64,000 nt of DNA, from contig NZ_AUKJ01000016.1 of NCBI RefSeq assembly GCF_000424685.1, forward strand, positions 248,001 through 312,000, given 5' to 3'. Source of the DNA: Methylococcus capsulatus str. Texas = ATCC 19069 (GTDB lineage Bacteria; Pseudomonadota; Gammaproteobacteria; Methylococcales; Methylococcaceae). Under the pieces are notes generated by a model. It worked only from the letters and a program-made list of their open reading frames with translations, was not told the origin of the DNA and ran no database searches. The position numbers and the translations under genes were made by a program. This document shows, in pieces, positions 8,949 to 17,451 of this stretch. How positions within the stretch are numbered: the stretch's first letter is position 1; the number at the start of each line of letters is the position of its first letter.

Positions 8949-11900
8949 CACTGAGCGACATTTCCATCCGCCGGCCGGTGCTGGCGACGGTGATGAGCCT
9001 CGCTTTGGTGCTGGTCGGGCTGATGTGTTTCCAGCGCCTGCCGGTGCGGGAGTATCCCAACATCGATGCACCCGTAGTCTCGGTCCGCAGCGTCTACAAG
9101 GGCGCCAGTTCGGAGGTGATCGAGAGCCAGGTGACGCGGCCGCTGGAGGACTCGCTGTCCGGCATCGAAGGCATCCGGACCATGAAGTCGGTCAGCCGCG
9201 AAGAAGTCAGCCAGATCACCCTCGAGTTCAACGTCAGCCGCGACCAGGATTCGGCGGCGGCCGATGTGCGCGACCGGGTGTCGCGGGTCAGGGCCCGGCT
9301 GCCGCGCGAGATGGACGAACCCGTCATCAGCAAGATCGAAGCCGACGCCCAGCCCATCCTGTGGCTTGCTTTTTCCAGCGATCGCCACAGTCCCCTGGAA
9401 ATCACCGATTTCGCCGATCGTTACGTGCAGGACCGGCTGCAGACTCTGCCGGGCGTCGCCAGTGTGATCATCGGCGGTGAACGCCGCTATGCGATGCGGC
9501 TGTGGCTCAACCGCGAGCGGATGGCTGCCCACGGGGTGACGGTGCAGGATGTCGAGGCTGCGCTGCAGAAGCGCAACGTCGAACTGCCAGGCGGACGCAT
9601 CGAAAGTGCACAGCGCGAGTTCACCGTATTCAGCGAGACCGACCTGAAAACGGTCGAAGAATTCAACGCTCTGATCGTGCGGGAGGTGAACGGTTTTCTG
9701 GTGCGGCTGTCGGACATCGGTCGGGCCGAGCTGGGGGCGGCGGATGAGCGCAACATCGTGCGGGTGAACGGCAATCCGGCGGTGGCGCTGGGGGTGGTCA
9801 AGCAGGCCACGGCCAACACCCTGGAGGTGGCCCGGTCGGTGCGGGCGGAGCTGCCGAAAATCCTGCAAACCCTGCCGGACGGGATGAAGCTGGAAGTGTC
9901 CTTCGACACCTCCCAGTTCATCGACGAGTCCATCCATTCCGTCTACAAGACCCTGGCCGAGTCCCTGGGGTTGGTCACGCTGGTTACCTGGTCGTTTCTG
10001 CGTTCGGCGCGCGCTACCCTCATCCCGTTCGTGACCATCCCGGTCTCTCTGATCGGCGCCTTCATCTTCATTTATGCACTGGGGTTTTCGGTCAACATTC
10101 TGACCCTGCTGGCGTTGGTGCTCGCCATCGGCCTGGTGGTGGATGACGCCATCGTGATGATGGAGAACATCTACCGGCGCATCGAAGGCGGTGCACCCCC
10201 TTTGAGGGCGGCGGTCGAGGGCAGCCGGGAAATCGCCTTCGCGGTGGTTGCCATGACGTTGACGCTGGCTTCGGTATTCGCGCCGCTGGCGTTCATGAGC
10301 GGCAATACCGGCCGGCTGTTCTCTGAATTCGCTCTGGCGGTGTCCTGCGCAGTGTTGGTCTCCGGTTTCGTGGCGCTGACGCTGACCCCGATGATGTGCT
10401 CACGCCTGTTGAAGCCGGGCGCTACCGTCAGGACGGGGCGGGCCGAAGGCGGCCAGGCCTCCGGTTTCACGGCGCTCTACCGAAAGGGGCTCAAGGCCGC
10501 CTTGCGGCACCGGTGGGCCGTGATCGGGGTGATGCTGGGTATAGCCGTCGGCGCGGTAGGGCTGTTCCGTGCGCTCAACGCGGAACTGTCGCCGCTGGAG
10601 GACCGCGGCAACATCATCATCATGATCGCGGCCCCCGAAGGTGCGACCGTGGAGTACACCGACCGTTATGCCCGCGAAGTCGAGGCGATGGTCCAGCCGA
10701 TCCCGGAAGTCCGGAGTTATTTCATGGTGGTGGCGCCGGGGTTGGACCGGCCCAACCCGGTGAATTCCGCGATCGGTTTCGTGCGCTTGAAGCCATGGCA
10801 GCAGCGCCACCGCTCGCAGCAGGAGATCGCGGCGACCTTGTTGCCGAAGCTGATGGCCTTGCCGGGGGTGATGGCTTTCGCCATCAATCCTCCTTCCCTG
10901 GGGCAGAGCTTCCGCAGCCCGCCCGTGCAGTTCGTGATCCAGGGGCCGACCTACGAAAAGCTCGATGGTGTGGCGGCGCAATTGGTCGACCGGGCCCGGC
11001 AGTACGCCGGCTTGGTCAACGCCGATACCGACCTCAAACTCGATAAGCCGCAGATCAGTGTGCAGGTGAACCGGGAAAAGGCCGCTGACGTCGGGGTCGA
11101 CGTCGACGAGATCGGCCGGACGCTGCAGACGCTGCTGGGCGGGCGTCAGGTGACGCGTTTCAAGAAGGGCGGTGAACAGTACGACGTGATCGTCGAACTG
11201 GAGGATGCCGAGCGGATGACCGTGAACGACGTGGGCTCGATCTACCTGCGCGGTGCCGGCGGCCGGCTGGTCCAGCTCGCCAATCTGGTCGAGACCCGGG
11301 AAAAAGGCGCGGCCAAGGAACTCAACCATTTCAACCGGCTGCGTTCGGCGGTGCTGTCCGCCAGCGTCACTCCCGGCTTCACATTGGGTGAGGCCCTGTC
11401 CTACCTCGGTGCAGCGGCGAAGGAGATTCTGCCGGCCGATTTCAAGACCGATCTCGATGGCCAGTCGCGCGAGTTCGTCGAATCCAGTCGCACGCTCTAC
11501 CTCACCTTCGTGTTCGCGCTGCTGTTCATTTATCTGGTGCTCGCGGCGCAGTTCGAGAGCTTCTCCGATCCGTTCATCATCATGCTCACTGTGCCACTGG
11601 CCGTGACCGGTGCGCTGCTTTCACTGAAATGGACCGGTGGCACCCTCAATGTCTATAGCCAGATCGGCATGATCATGCTGATCGGCCTGGTGACCAAGAA
11701 CGGCATTCTGATCGTGGAGTTTGCCAACCAGCTCCAACGGGCGGGGCGCGGTCTCGTGGAGGCTGTGGTCGAAGCCTCCGTGCTGCGCTTCCGGCCGATC
11801 CTGATGACCTCGCTGACCATGATTCTGGGTGCCCTGCCGCTGGCCTTGTCGTCGGGCGCCGGGGCCGAGAGCCGGCAGCAGATCGGCTGGGTCATCGTCG

Positions 11901-12019
11901 GTGGACTGCTCATCGGGACCGTATTCACGGTGTTCGTCATTCCGGCCGTATATACCCTGCTGGCCAGGCCTCCGAAGACGCTGGACGAAGGGAACGAAAG
12001 GGCGGCCGGCGTGGTCTAG
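8945..12019 (+). CDS. RND multidrug efflux transporter (HAE1/AcrB family)
   Basis: A 1024-residue inner-membrane proton/drug antiporter. The N-terminus (SIRRPVLATVMSLALVLVG, then REYPNIDAPVVSV) and the two-fold repeated layout of one membrane helix, a large periplasmic loop and five helices are typical. The proton-relay Asp pair lies in GLVVDDAIVMMENIYRR, and the second half has the matching GLVTKNGILIVEFANQ. It is translationally coupled to the adaptor. Sequence features point to a drug or lipophile pump (HAE1) rather than a metal (HME) pump, although a copper cluster lies downstream. Substrate cannot be read from sequence. Confidence 0.93.
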   Translation: MTLSDISIRRPVLATVMSLALVLVGLMCFQRLPVREYPNIDAPVVSVRSVYKGASSEVIESQVTRPLEDSLSGIEGIRTMKSVSREEVSQITLEFNVSRDQDSAAADVRDRVSRVRARLPREMDEPVISKIEADAQPILWLAFSSDRHSPLEITDFADRYVQDRLQTLPGVASVIIGGERRYAMRLWLNRERMAAHGVTVQDVEAALQKRNVELPGGRIESAQREFTVFSETDLKTVEEFNALIVREVNGFLVRLSDIGRAELGAADERNIVRVNGNPAVALGVVKQATANTLEVARSVRAELPKILQTLPDGMKLEVSFDTSQFIDESIHSVYKTLAESLGLVTLVTWSFLRSARATLIPFVTIPVSLIGAFIFIYALGFSVNILTLLALVLAIGLVVDDAIVMMENIYRRIEGGAPPLRAAVEGSREIAFAVVAMTLTLASVFAPLAFMSGNTGRLFSEFALAVSCAVLVSGFVALTLTPMMCSRLLKPGATVRTGRAEGGQASGFTALYRKGLKAALRHRWAVIGVMLGIAVGAVGLFRALNAELSPLEDRGNIIIMIAAPEGATVEYTDRYAREVEAMVQPIPEVRSYFMVVAPGLDRPNPVNSAIGFVRLKPWQQRHRSQQEIAATLLPKLMALPGVMAFAINPPSLGQSFRSPPVQFVIQGPTYEKLDGVAAQLVDRARQYAGLVNADTDLKLDKPQISVQVNREKAADVGVDVDEIGRTLQTLLGGRQVTRFKKGGEQYDVIVELEDAERMTVNDVGSIYLRGAGGRLVQLANLVETREKGAAKELNHFNRLRSAVLSASVTPGFTLGEALSYLGAAAKEILPADFKTDLDGQSREFVESSRTLYLTFVFALLFIYLVLAAQFESFSDPFIIMLTVPLAVTGALLSLKWTGGTLNVYSQIGMIMLIGLVTKNGILIVEFANQLQRAGRGLVEAVVEASVLRFRPILMTSLTMILGALPLALSSGAGAESRQQIGWVIVGGLLIGTVFTVFVIPAVYTLLARPPKTLDEGNERAAGVV

Positions 12020-12197
12020 AGTGATACCGCGCCTCCCCCGGGCGGCCTTTAATTCAAGGGTTGTCTATGTTAGTCTGCCCGCGCGCAATGCCATGCCGCT
12101 GCTTCCGTCACGGATGCGGTGCGCTCGCGGGGCTTAACGAGTGCGGGCTCCGGCAATTATTAGAATAAATCACTACATTCAGTGAGGGACGTCTCCA

Positions 12198-12788
12198 ATG
12201 ATAAGAACGAAATTTCTTAAGTGCGGCCTGCTGGCTGCGATTCTGGGTCTTGGCGCCCTGATTCCTGCGACCCTGTGGGCACATGGGGGTGGTTCCGGCG
12301 TCGACGTCGACTCCTGCCGCATCCCGGTGGGCGGTTTCTGGGTCCATTTCACCGCTTATCAGCCGCAGCTCACCGGCACCACCGAATACTGCGACAAGAT
12401 TCCGGAAACCGGATCGACCACCCTGGTCTTCGACTATGAAGGCAAGGCGCTCCGCAACATGACCGTCGAGTTCGAAATCACCAAGGAGCCCGAGGGCAGC
12501 CGCGTGTTCTACCAGGCGCCTGCCGCGTATCCCACGGGCACCGTGAACGCCACCATCAACTTCACCGAGCCCTCCGACTACCTGGCGCACGTGACGCTGG
12601 TGAACGAAGGCCAGAAGATCGATGCGCACATTCCTTTCAAGGTCGGCGTCAATCAGACCAGTGTTTCCGGCTCCACCTGGATCATCATCCTGGTGATCGT
12701 CATCGCGCTCGGTTACATCCTCTATCTCTCGAATGCAGGCTTCAAGAAAGTCGTGGATTCGCTGCTGCTGATCAAGAAGAAAACCTGA
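12198..12788 (+). CDS. Secreted, C-terminally membrane-anchored protein with predicted N-terminal histidine (putative copper protein)
   Basis: A 196-residue protein of unrecognised family. Residues 1-28 form a signal peptide ending LWA, and cleavage there would leave His29 as the mature N-terminus (HGGGSG). An N-terminal histidine is the hallmark of histidine-brace copper sites in CopC, LPMOs and PmoB. Other histidines are at 50, 131 and 144; Cys40 and Cys65 could form a disulfide. The middle looks beta-rich (an Ig-like or cupredoxin-like fold is possible). Residues 160-176 form one membrane helix, followed by a basic tail ending KKKT. It leads a three-gene block with a multicopper oxidase and a cupredoxin. 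Copper binding is inference. Confidence 0.75.
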   Translation: MIRTKFLKCGLLAAILGLGALIPATLWAHGGGSGVDVDSCRIPVGGFWVHFTAYQPQLTGTTEYCDKIPETGSTTLVFDYEGKALRNMTVEFEITKEPEGSRVFYQAPAAYPTGTVNATINFTEPSDYLAHVTLVNEGQKIDAHIPFKVGVNQTSVSGSTWIIILVIVIALGYILYLSNAGFKKVVDSLLLIKKKT

Positions 12789-12792
12789 AGGT

Positions 12793-12844
12793 ACGCCGGC
12801 CCATCGCCCGCCTGGCCGGGTGATGGGCGCTTCCGGCGTGTTTT
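12793..12844 (+). terminator. Intra-cluster terminator or attenuator
   Basis: ACGCCGG (12793-12799) pairs with CCGGCGT (12833-12839), with an inner CCCATC/GATGGG stem, followed by GTTTT. It lies between the 196-residue gene and the multicopper oxidase gene, 5 bases after the first stop, and could let the first gene be expressed at a higher level than the next two. Confidence 0.6.
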
Positions 12845-12875
12845 CGCATTTCTCAGTCACCGTGCCCTGGTTACC

Positions 12876-14606
12876 ATGATCATGATCAAACGCTCTTTGT
12901 CGGCAGCGCTGGGGTCTGCCTTTCTGGCCTGGTCCGTAGGTGCGCCGGCCGTGACCGCCCTACCCGCAACCAAGAAGGTCGAGCTCGGTGAAGTCGAGCC
13001 GTTCTGCAACAGCGGAGCGCCGGCGGAGTGGCGCAAGGCCCAGGTGCTGGAAGGTGTGGAAATCCGGGAGTCCAGGTTGTGCAATCCAGACAGCCCCGCC
13101 GAAATCGCAGCGTTCGTGAAGGGCACGAACAACGTTTCCATGCAGACGCTGATGGATACCAACCTGGCCGCCGACGCCCTCATCCTGTCGAACGACATGG
13201 ACAACGACGGCGACCCGGACCATTACATCATCAAGCTGGAAGTCATGGAGCTGAACGGCCATTCCCCGGACTTTGCTGGAGTCGTGCCGACCTACGACAT
13301 CGCGCCGGGCATTCAGCCGGCATTCTGGGTGTTCGCGCCCAAGACCCGCGACATGTCCACCCGCAGTTTCGCCAGCGCCGAGGCCAATCCCATGCTCCGA
13401 ATGCCGGCGCCGGTCATTCGTGTGGAACAGGGAGACGTCGTCTGGCTGGTGCTGGAAAACACCCATTACTTCCCGCATTCGATCCACCTGCATGGGGTGG
13501 ATCATCCCTTCATGGATTTCAGCGGCGAGGGCAACGACGGCGTCGGACAGACCAGCGCAATGGACGTGATGCCGGGTCAGAGCAAGACCTATGTGATCAA
13601 GCCGCGCCAGGCCGGCACCATGTATTACCACTGCCATGTCCAGCCGCATACGCACATTCCGCTGGGGCTGGCGGGCATGTTCATCGTCGAGGAAAACCGG
13701 CCGAACAACTGGGTGCAGGTTTTCAACGTCGGTGCCGGTCAGGTCAGGCACCCCTCCAAGGCAGTGGCGGAAAAGTATGATGCCGAGTACGACCTGCATT
13801 ATCAGTCGGTCGACAAGGAACTGCACAAGCTGCCGCAGTCGTTCAACGACCCCCGCCTGATCGCCCGCGCCATCAACCAGGACTACGACATCACCGACGC
13901 GACCGACGACTATTACCTCCTCAACGGCCGCGCCTTCCCGTATACCCTCCGGGAATCCCTGGTGGTGGTCGAACCCAACCAGAAGATAAAGCTACGGGTG
14001 CTCAACGGTCACACCGAGGTCATCTCGCTGCATACCCATGGCCACAAGGCGGTGGAAACGCATTATGACGGCGTCGAGCAGCGGCCCGAGGCACGTATCC
14101 GGCGTGACGTCTATACCCTTTCTCCGGCGCAGCGCCTGGATCTCGAGCTGGAAACCGTCGATGACGGCCTGCGCAGCTTCGGCCCCGGCCTGTGGATGTT
14201 CCATGACCACGTCGAAAGGGCGTTCACGACCGATGGCATGGGCGAGGGCGGCAGCATCAGTCTGATCGCCTACAAGCAATACCTCGACGAGAACGGCACG
14301 CCGCATGCCCACGGCATGAGTCTGGCCCAGTATTTCACCAAGAAATACTGGGAGCGGAAGATCTCGCCCTGGCAGGAAGTGTTCGACGCCAGCCTCGGCG
14401 ATCCCGAGACTTTCGTCAAGGCGGAGGTCAAGCCGGCCGCCACCACCAAGCCCGCCGCATCCGGTGCCGAGCCGGTGGCGCCGGGCAACACCGGCCGCAA
14501 CCTGTTGCTGGGACTCCTGTTGGGTATCGCCGGCTATTTCGCCTATCTCAACCGGGCGAAGCTGCTGGAAACCGCATCCGAGTGGATCGCCGCCGTACGG
14601 AAATAG
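12876..14606 (+). CDS. Membrane-anchored multicopper oxidase with type-1 copper in the first cupredoxin domain
   Basis: A 576-residue protein with a signal peptide (residues 1-28). After a long N-terminal extension, domain 1 carries HSIHLHG (201-207) and HCHVQPH (252-258) with a Leu/Met axial position, supplying the type-1 site and half of the trinuclear site. Domain 2 carries HTHGH (386-390) and FHDH (442-445) without a cysteine, giving the remaining trinuclear ligands, so all copper sites appear complete. Type-1 copper only in the first domain matches the type C two-domain oxidases, such as the blue copper oxidase of Nitrosomonas europaea. A Pro/Ala linker (518-538) and a membrane helix (about 542-557) tether the C-terminus. 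Substrate unknown. The start could be residue 1 or Met3. Confidence 0.88.
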   Translation: MIMIKRSLSAALGSAFLAWSVGAPAVTALPATKKVELGEVEPFCNSGAPAEWRKAQVLEGVEIRESRLCNPDSPAEIAAFVKGTNNVSMQTLMDTNLAADALILSNDMDNDGDPDHYIIKLEVMELNGHSPDFAGVVPTYDIAPGIQPAFWVFAPKTRDMSTRSFASAEANPMLRMPAPVIRVEQGDVVWLVLENTHYFPHSIHLHGVDHPFMDFSGEGNDGVGQTSAMDVMPGQSKTYVIKPRQAGTMYYHCHVQPHTHIPLGLAGMFIVEENRPNNWVQVFNVGAGQVRHPSKAVAEKYDAEYDLHYQSVDKELHKLPQSFNDPRLIARAINQDYDITDATDDYYLLNGRAFPYTLRESLVVVEPNQKIKLRVLNGHTEVISLHTHGHKAVETHYDGVEQRPEARIRRDVYTLSPAQRLDLELETVDDGLRSFGPGLWMFHDHVERAFTTDGMGEGGSISLIAYKQYLDENGTPHAHGMSLAQYFTKKYWERKISPWQEVFDASLGDPETFVKAEVKPAATTKPAASGAEPVAPGNTGRNLLLGLLLGIAGYFAYLNRAKLLETASEWIAAVRK

Positions 14607-14610
14607 AGAC

Positions 14611-15537
14611 ATGAATACCAAGTCGATCACGATCCGTTTGAGTTACCTTTGTTCGGCCGGGCTGCTCGCCGTCAGCGTTGCCGCCGTGGCCGCGGAGACG
14701 GCCGAAATCAGGGAGCATACCCGGCTCATGGACCATGGCGACGGTCACCTGATGGACATGGACGGCGGCATGGTCATGGGACAGAACAAGGACAAACTGC
14801 CCGGCGGCTGCAGCAGGATCTCCGAAGAGGCGGAAATCACCGTCCGCGCAGGCCACAAGTACGCGAAGGAGTTCCCGGGTACCATGTACGGGTTCAGCGA
14901 GCATGAGTGGCGCTTCAAACCCTGCACGCGGCTCACCGTGCATTTCATCAACGAGGACAACATCCGCCACCAGTGGATGATGCATGGCCTGCCCAAGTAT
15001 CTGTATGACAAAGGCATGTTCCATCTGGAGGTCACAGGACCCGCGAAGATCAGCGGTACCCTGATCCTGCCCAAGGAGGACCGGACCTACCTGGTGCACT
15101 GCGACATCGCCCAGCACATGGAAAAGGGCATGAAGGGCGAACTGATCGTGGGCAAGGGCAGTGGCACCTTCCCGACCATTCCCGGCGTGACCGATGCCGC
15201 GATTCCCGACAATTACACCCCGGCTCCCGATGGCAAGGTTCAGCCTGCGGTGGCACCGCCGACTGCCGGTGTGGAGAAACCCGGCGAGTCCACAGTGAAG
15301 AAGTCGGACCAGACTGCGGCGGCGCCCTCCGGTTCCTGGTTCAGCGGCAGCCTGGTGCTGGGGATGGTGCTCGGCATATTCGGAACGCCGGTCGCCCTGC
15401 GGTTCGGGCGCGAGCGCCTGAGCGGCATGACGGGCGGGGACGTGCTCGCCATGGTCGGCGGCTTCCTCGGCCACATGATCGACATCACGCTCGGCCTCAT
15501 CAGCCGGTTGATGCATTCGCGCGGCAAGAAGAAATAG
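14611..15537 (+). CDS. Membrane-anchored cupredoxin-domain protein with His/Met-rich N-terminus
   Basis: A 308-residue exported protein. A signal peptide (1-28) is followed by a His/Met-rich stretch (36-57: several H, M and D) typical of copper-binding segments. A cupredoxin domain (about 70-185) has His120 in IRHQWMMHG and the C-terminal ligand loop HCDIAQHMEKGM (Cys164, His169, Met170/Met174), suggesting a type-1 electron-transfer copper site. A Pro/Ala/Lys linker precedes two hydrophobic stretches (about 243-263 and 278-300) and a basic end. It starts 4 bases after the multicopper oxidase stop, so the two are co-translated. A role as redox partner of the oxidase is inference. Confidence 0.85.
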   Translation: MNTKSITIRLSYLCSAGLLAVSVAAVAAETAEIREHTRLMDHGDGHLMDMDGGMVMGQNKDKLPGGCSRISEEAEITVRAGHKYAKEFPGTMYGFSEHEWRFKPCTRLTVHFINEDNIRHQWMMHGLPKYLYDKGMFHLEVTGPAKISGTLILPKEDRTYLVHCDIAQHMEKGMKGELIVGKGSGTFPTIPGVTDAAIPDNYTPAPDGKVQPAVAPPTAGVEKPGESTVKKSDQTAAAPSGSWFSGSLVLGMVLGIFGTPVALRFGRERLSGMTGGDVLAMVGGFLGHMIDITLGLISRLMHSRGKKK

Positions 15538-15575
15538 CTGGCAGGATAAAGGGGGATTCCTTACCCTGCGAGGGG

Positions 15576-15604
15576 AAGGCGTCTTCGAGGAAGGCGCCTT
15601 TTTT
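15576..15604 (+). terminator. Rho-independent terminator of the copper cluster
   Basis: An 11-bp stem (AAGGCGTCTTC pairing with GAAGGCGCCTT, one G-T wobble) with a three-base GAG loop is followed by TTTT, 38 bases after the cupredoxin stop. Confidence 0.9.
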
Positions 15605-15633
15605 CTTGCGAACCGTTTCGTCGATTACAGCAC

Positions 15634-17451
15634 ATGTGCGGAATAGCGGGGCTCGTCCTGAAAGGACGGAATGTCCAGGCAGACAGGCTCCACCCCATGA
15701 TCGAGCGCCTGGCCCATCGGGGGCCGGACGGTCAGGGGGTATTCACCGAAGGCGGATTCGGCCTGGCCCACACCCGCCTGTCGATCATCGATCTCAGCGG
15801 CGGCCGCCAGCCCATTCTGGCCGACGACGGCCGGCTCGCCGTCGTCGCCAACGGCGAGATCTACAACCACGTCGAGCTCCGCGAGGCGCTGGAGCGGGAG
15901 GGGCGCCGTTTCGCCACGCATTCCGACAGCGAAACCATCCTGCATGCTTACGCGCTCGATCCGGAAGGATTCGCCGGGCGTCTCCACGGCATGTTCGCAT
16001 TCGCGCTGTACGACGGCGTCCGCCGGCGGCTGGTGCTGGGACGCGACCGTTTGGGGATCAAGCCCTTGTTCTACGCCGCGCTGCCCGACCGGCTGGTGTT
16101 CGCGTCCGAGATGAAGGCGATCCTGCCGCTGCTGCCGAACGCGCCCACTATCGACGCCGGCGCCTTTTCCCAGTTCCTCCACACGCACTGCTCGACCGGC
16201 GAAGAGACCCTGTTTTCCGGCATCCGGCGCCTCGGGCCGGGTGAGATCCTCGAGGCAGACGCCGAGCTGAACCTCCGCAAGCGGCGGTACTGGACGCCGC
16301 TCGGCGTGAGGTCGCGGGCGCTGGACTTCGCGGAGGCTGAGGCCGAATTCGAGGGGATGTTCGAGCAGGTGATGAAGGAGCACGTCCGCTCCGACGTGCC
16401 CTATGGCCTGTTTCTGTCCGGGGGCAACGATTCGGCGATCCTGCTGGCCATGCTCAGCCGCTTGCAGGCACAGCCGGTCCGGACCTTTTCCATCGGTTAC
16501 GTCGATGCGGCGATGAAGGACGAGCTGGGCGATGCCGAGCGGATCGCGCAGGTGTTCGGCAGCCGGCACACGTCGATCCGCCTGCGCCGCGAGGATCTGT
16601 TCCGGCGGATTCCCCACACGGTCTGGGCCGCCGACGACCTGATGCGGGATTACGCGAGCTTTCCGACTTCGGCGCTGTCCGAGGCGGCGGCGAAGGAACT
16701 CAAGGTGGTGTTCACCGGCGAAGGCGGCGACGAGGTCTTCGGCGGCTACCGGCGCTACCGTCAGCCGCGACTGGCGTGGCTGGCCAGAAATCTCCTGGCA
16801 CCGGGGACGGGCGGTTTCCGCACCCGCAGCGAATGGTGGCGGAAGCGCTCACAGCGTCTGTTCGGGCCGGCGCTGGCGGCCGAGCGGAAGCATTTCCGTG
16901 CTCCGTACCTCAAGGCCTGGAGCGAGGCGCCCGCGGTATGGAGCCATCTGCAGCACTGCCAGTATACCGATCTGGTCACCGACCTGCCGGACAGTCTGCT
17001 GGTCAAGGTGGACCGGATGATGATGGGTTTCGGCCTGGAAGGGCGGGTGCCCTTCCTCGACCACCGGGTCGTCGAATTCGGCCTGGGCCTGCCCGATGCG
17101 CTCAAGACCGATGGCAAACGGCCCAAGGTGTTCCTGCGCCGCTGGGCCGAGCGCCATGTGCCGAAGGAGCATCTCTACACCAAGAAGCGCGGCTTCACCG
17201 TGCCGGTGCGGGAATGGCTGGGCGGCGAGCTGTTGGACCGGCTGGAAGGCAAGCTCTCGGGCAACGCGGCGGTGCGCGAATGGTTCGACACCCGTCATTT
17301 TCCCGCCCTGTTCCAGGCCCAGCGCAAGAAGGGGAATGCCAGCCGGGAGATCTTCTGCCTGATGCAGTTTGCGATCTGGCACCGGCTGTTTATCGATCGA
17401 CCGGGACTCAAGCCGTCGCCCGACGAGGACCCGCTCGACTGGATCAGCTGA
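15634..17451 (+). CDS. asnB: Asparagine synthase (glutamine-hydrolysing), AsnB family
   Basis: A 605-residue two-domain amidotransferase. Cys2 (MCGIAG) is the glutaminase nucleophile, with LSIIDL and NGEIYNH as domain-1 signatures. The synthetase domain holds the pyrophosphate motif SGGNDS (262-267; SGGxDS in the family) and FTGEGGDEVFGGY. In canonical enzymes it makes asparagine from aspartate, ATP and glutamine. Paralogues are common in polysaccharide loci, where they may amidate sugar acids. It is followed by glycosyltransferase and aminotransferase genes, so the biosynthetic variant is possible. The convergent glycosyltransferase overlaps its 3' end by 8 bases. Confidence 0.9.
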   Translation: MCGIAGLVLKGRNVQADRLHPMIERLAHRGPDGQGVFTEGGFGLAHTRLSIIDLSGGRQPILADDGRLAVVANGEIYNHVELREALEREGRRFATHSDSETILHAYALDPEGFAGRLHGMFAFALYDGVRRRLVLGRDRLGIKPLFYAALPDRLVFASEMKAILPLLPNAPTIDAGAFSQFLHTHCSTGEETLFSGIRRLGPGEILEADAELNLRKRRYWTPLGVRSRALDFAEAEAEFEGMFEQVMKEHVRSDVPYGLFLSGGNDSAILLAMLSRLQAQPVRTFSIGYVDAAMKDELGDAERIAQVFGSRHTSIRLRREDLFRRIPHTVWAADDLMRDYASFPTSALSEAAAKELKVVFTGEGGDEVFGGYRRYRQPRLAWLARNLLAPGTGGFRTRSEWWRKRSQRLFGPALAAERKHFRAPYLKAWSEAPAVWSHLQHCQYTDLVTDLPDSLLVKVDRMMMGFGLEGRVPFLDHRVVEFGLGLPDALKTDGKRPKVFLRRWAERHVPKEHLYTKKRGFTVPVREWLGGELLDRLEGKLSGNAAVREWFDTRHFPALFQAQRKKGNASREIFCLMQFAIWHRLFIDRPGLKPSPDEDPLDWIS

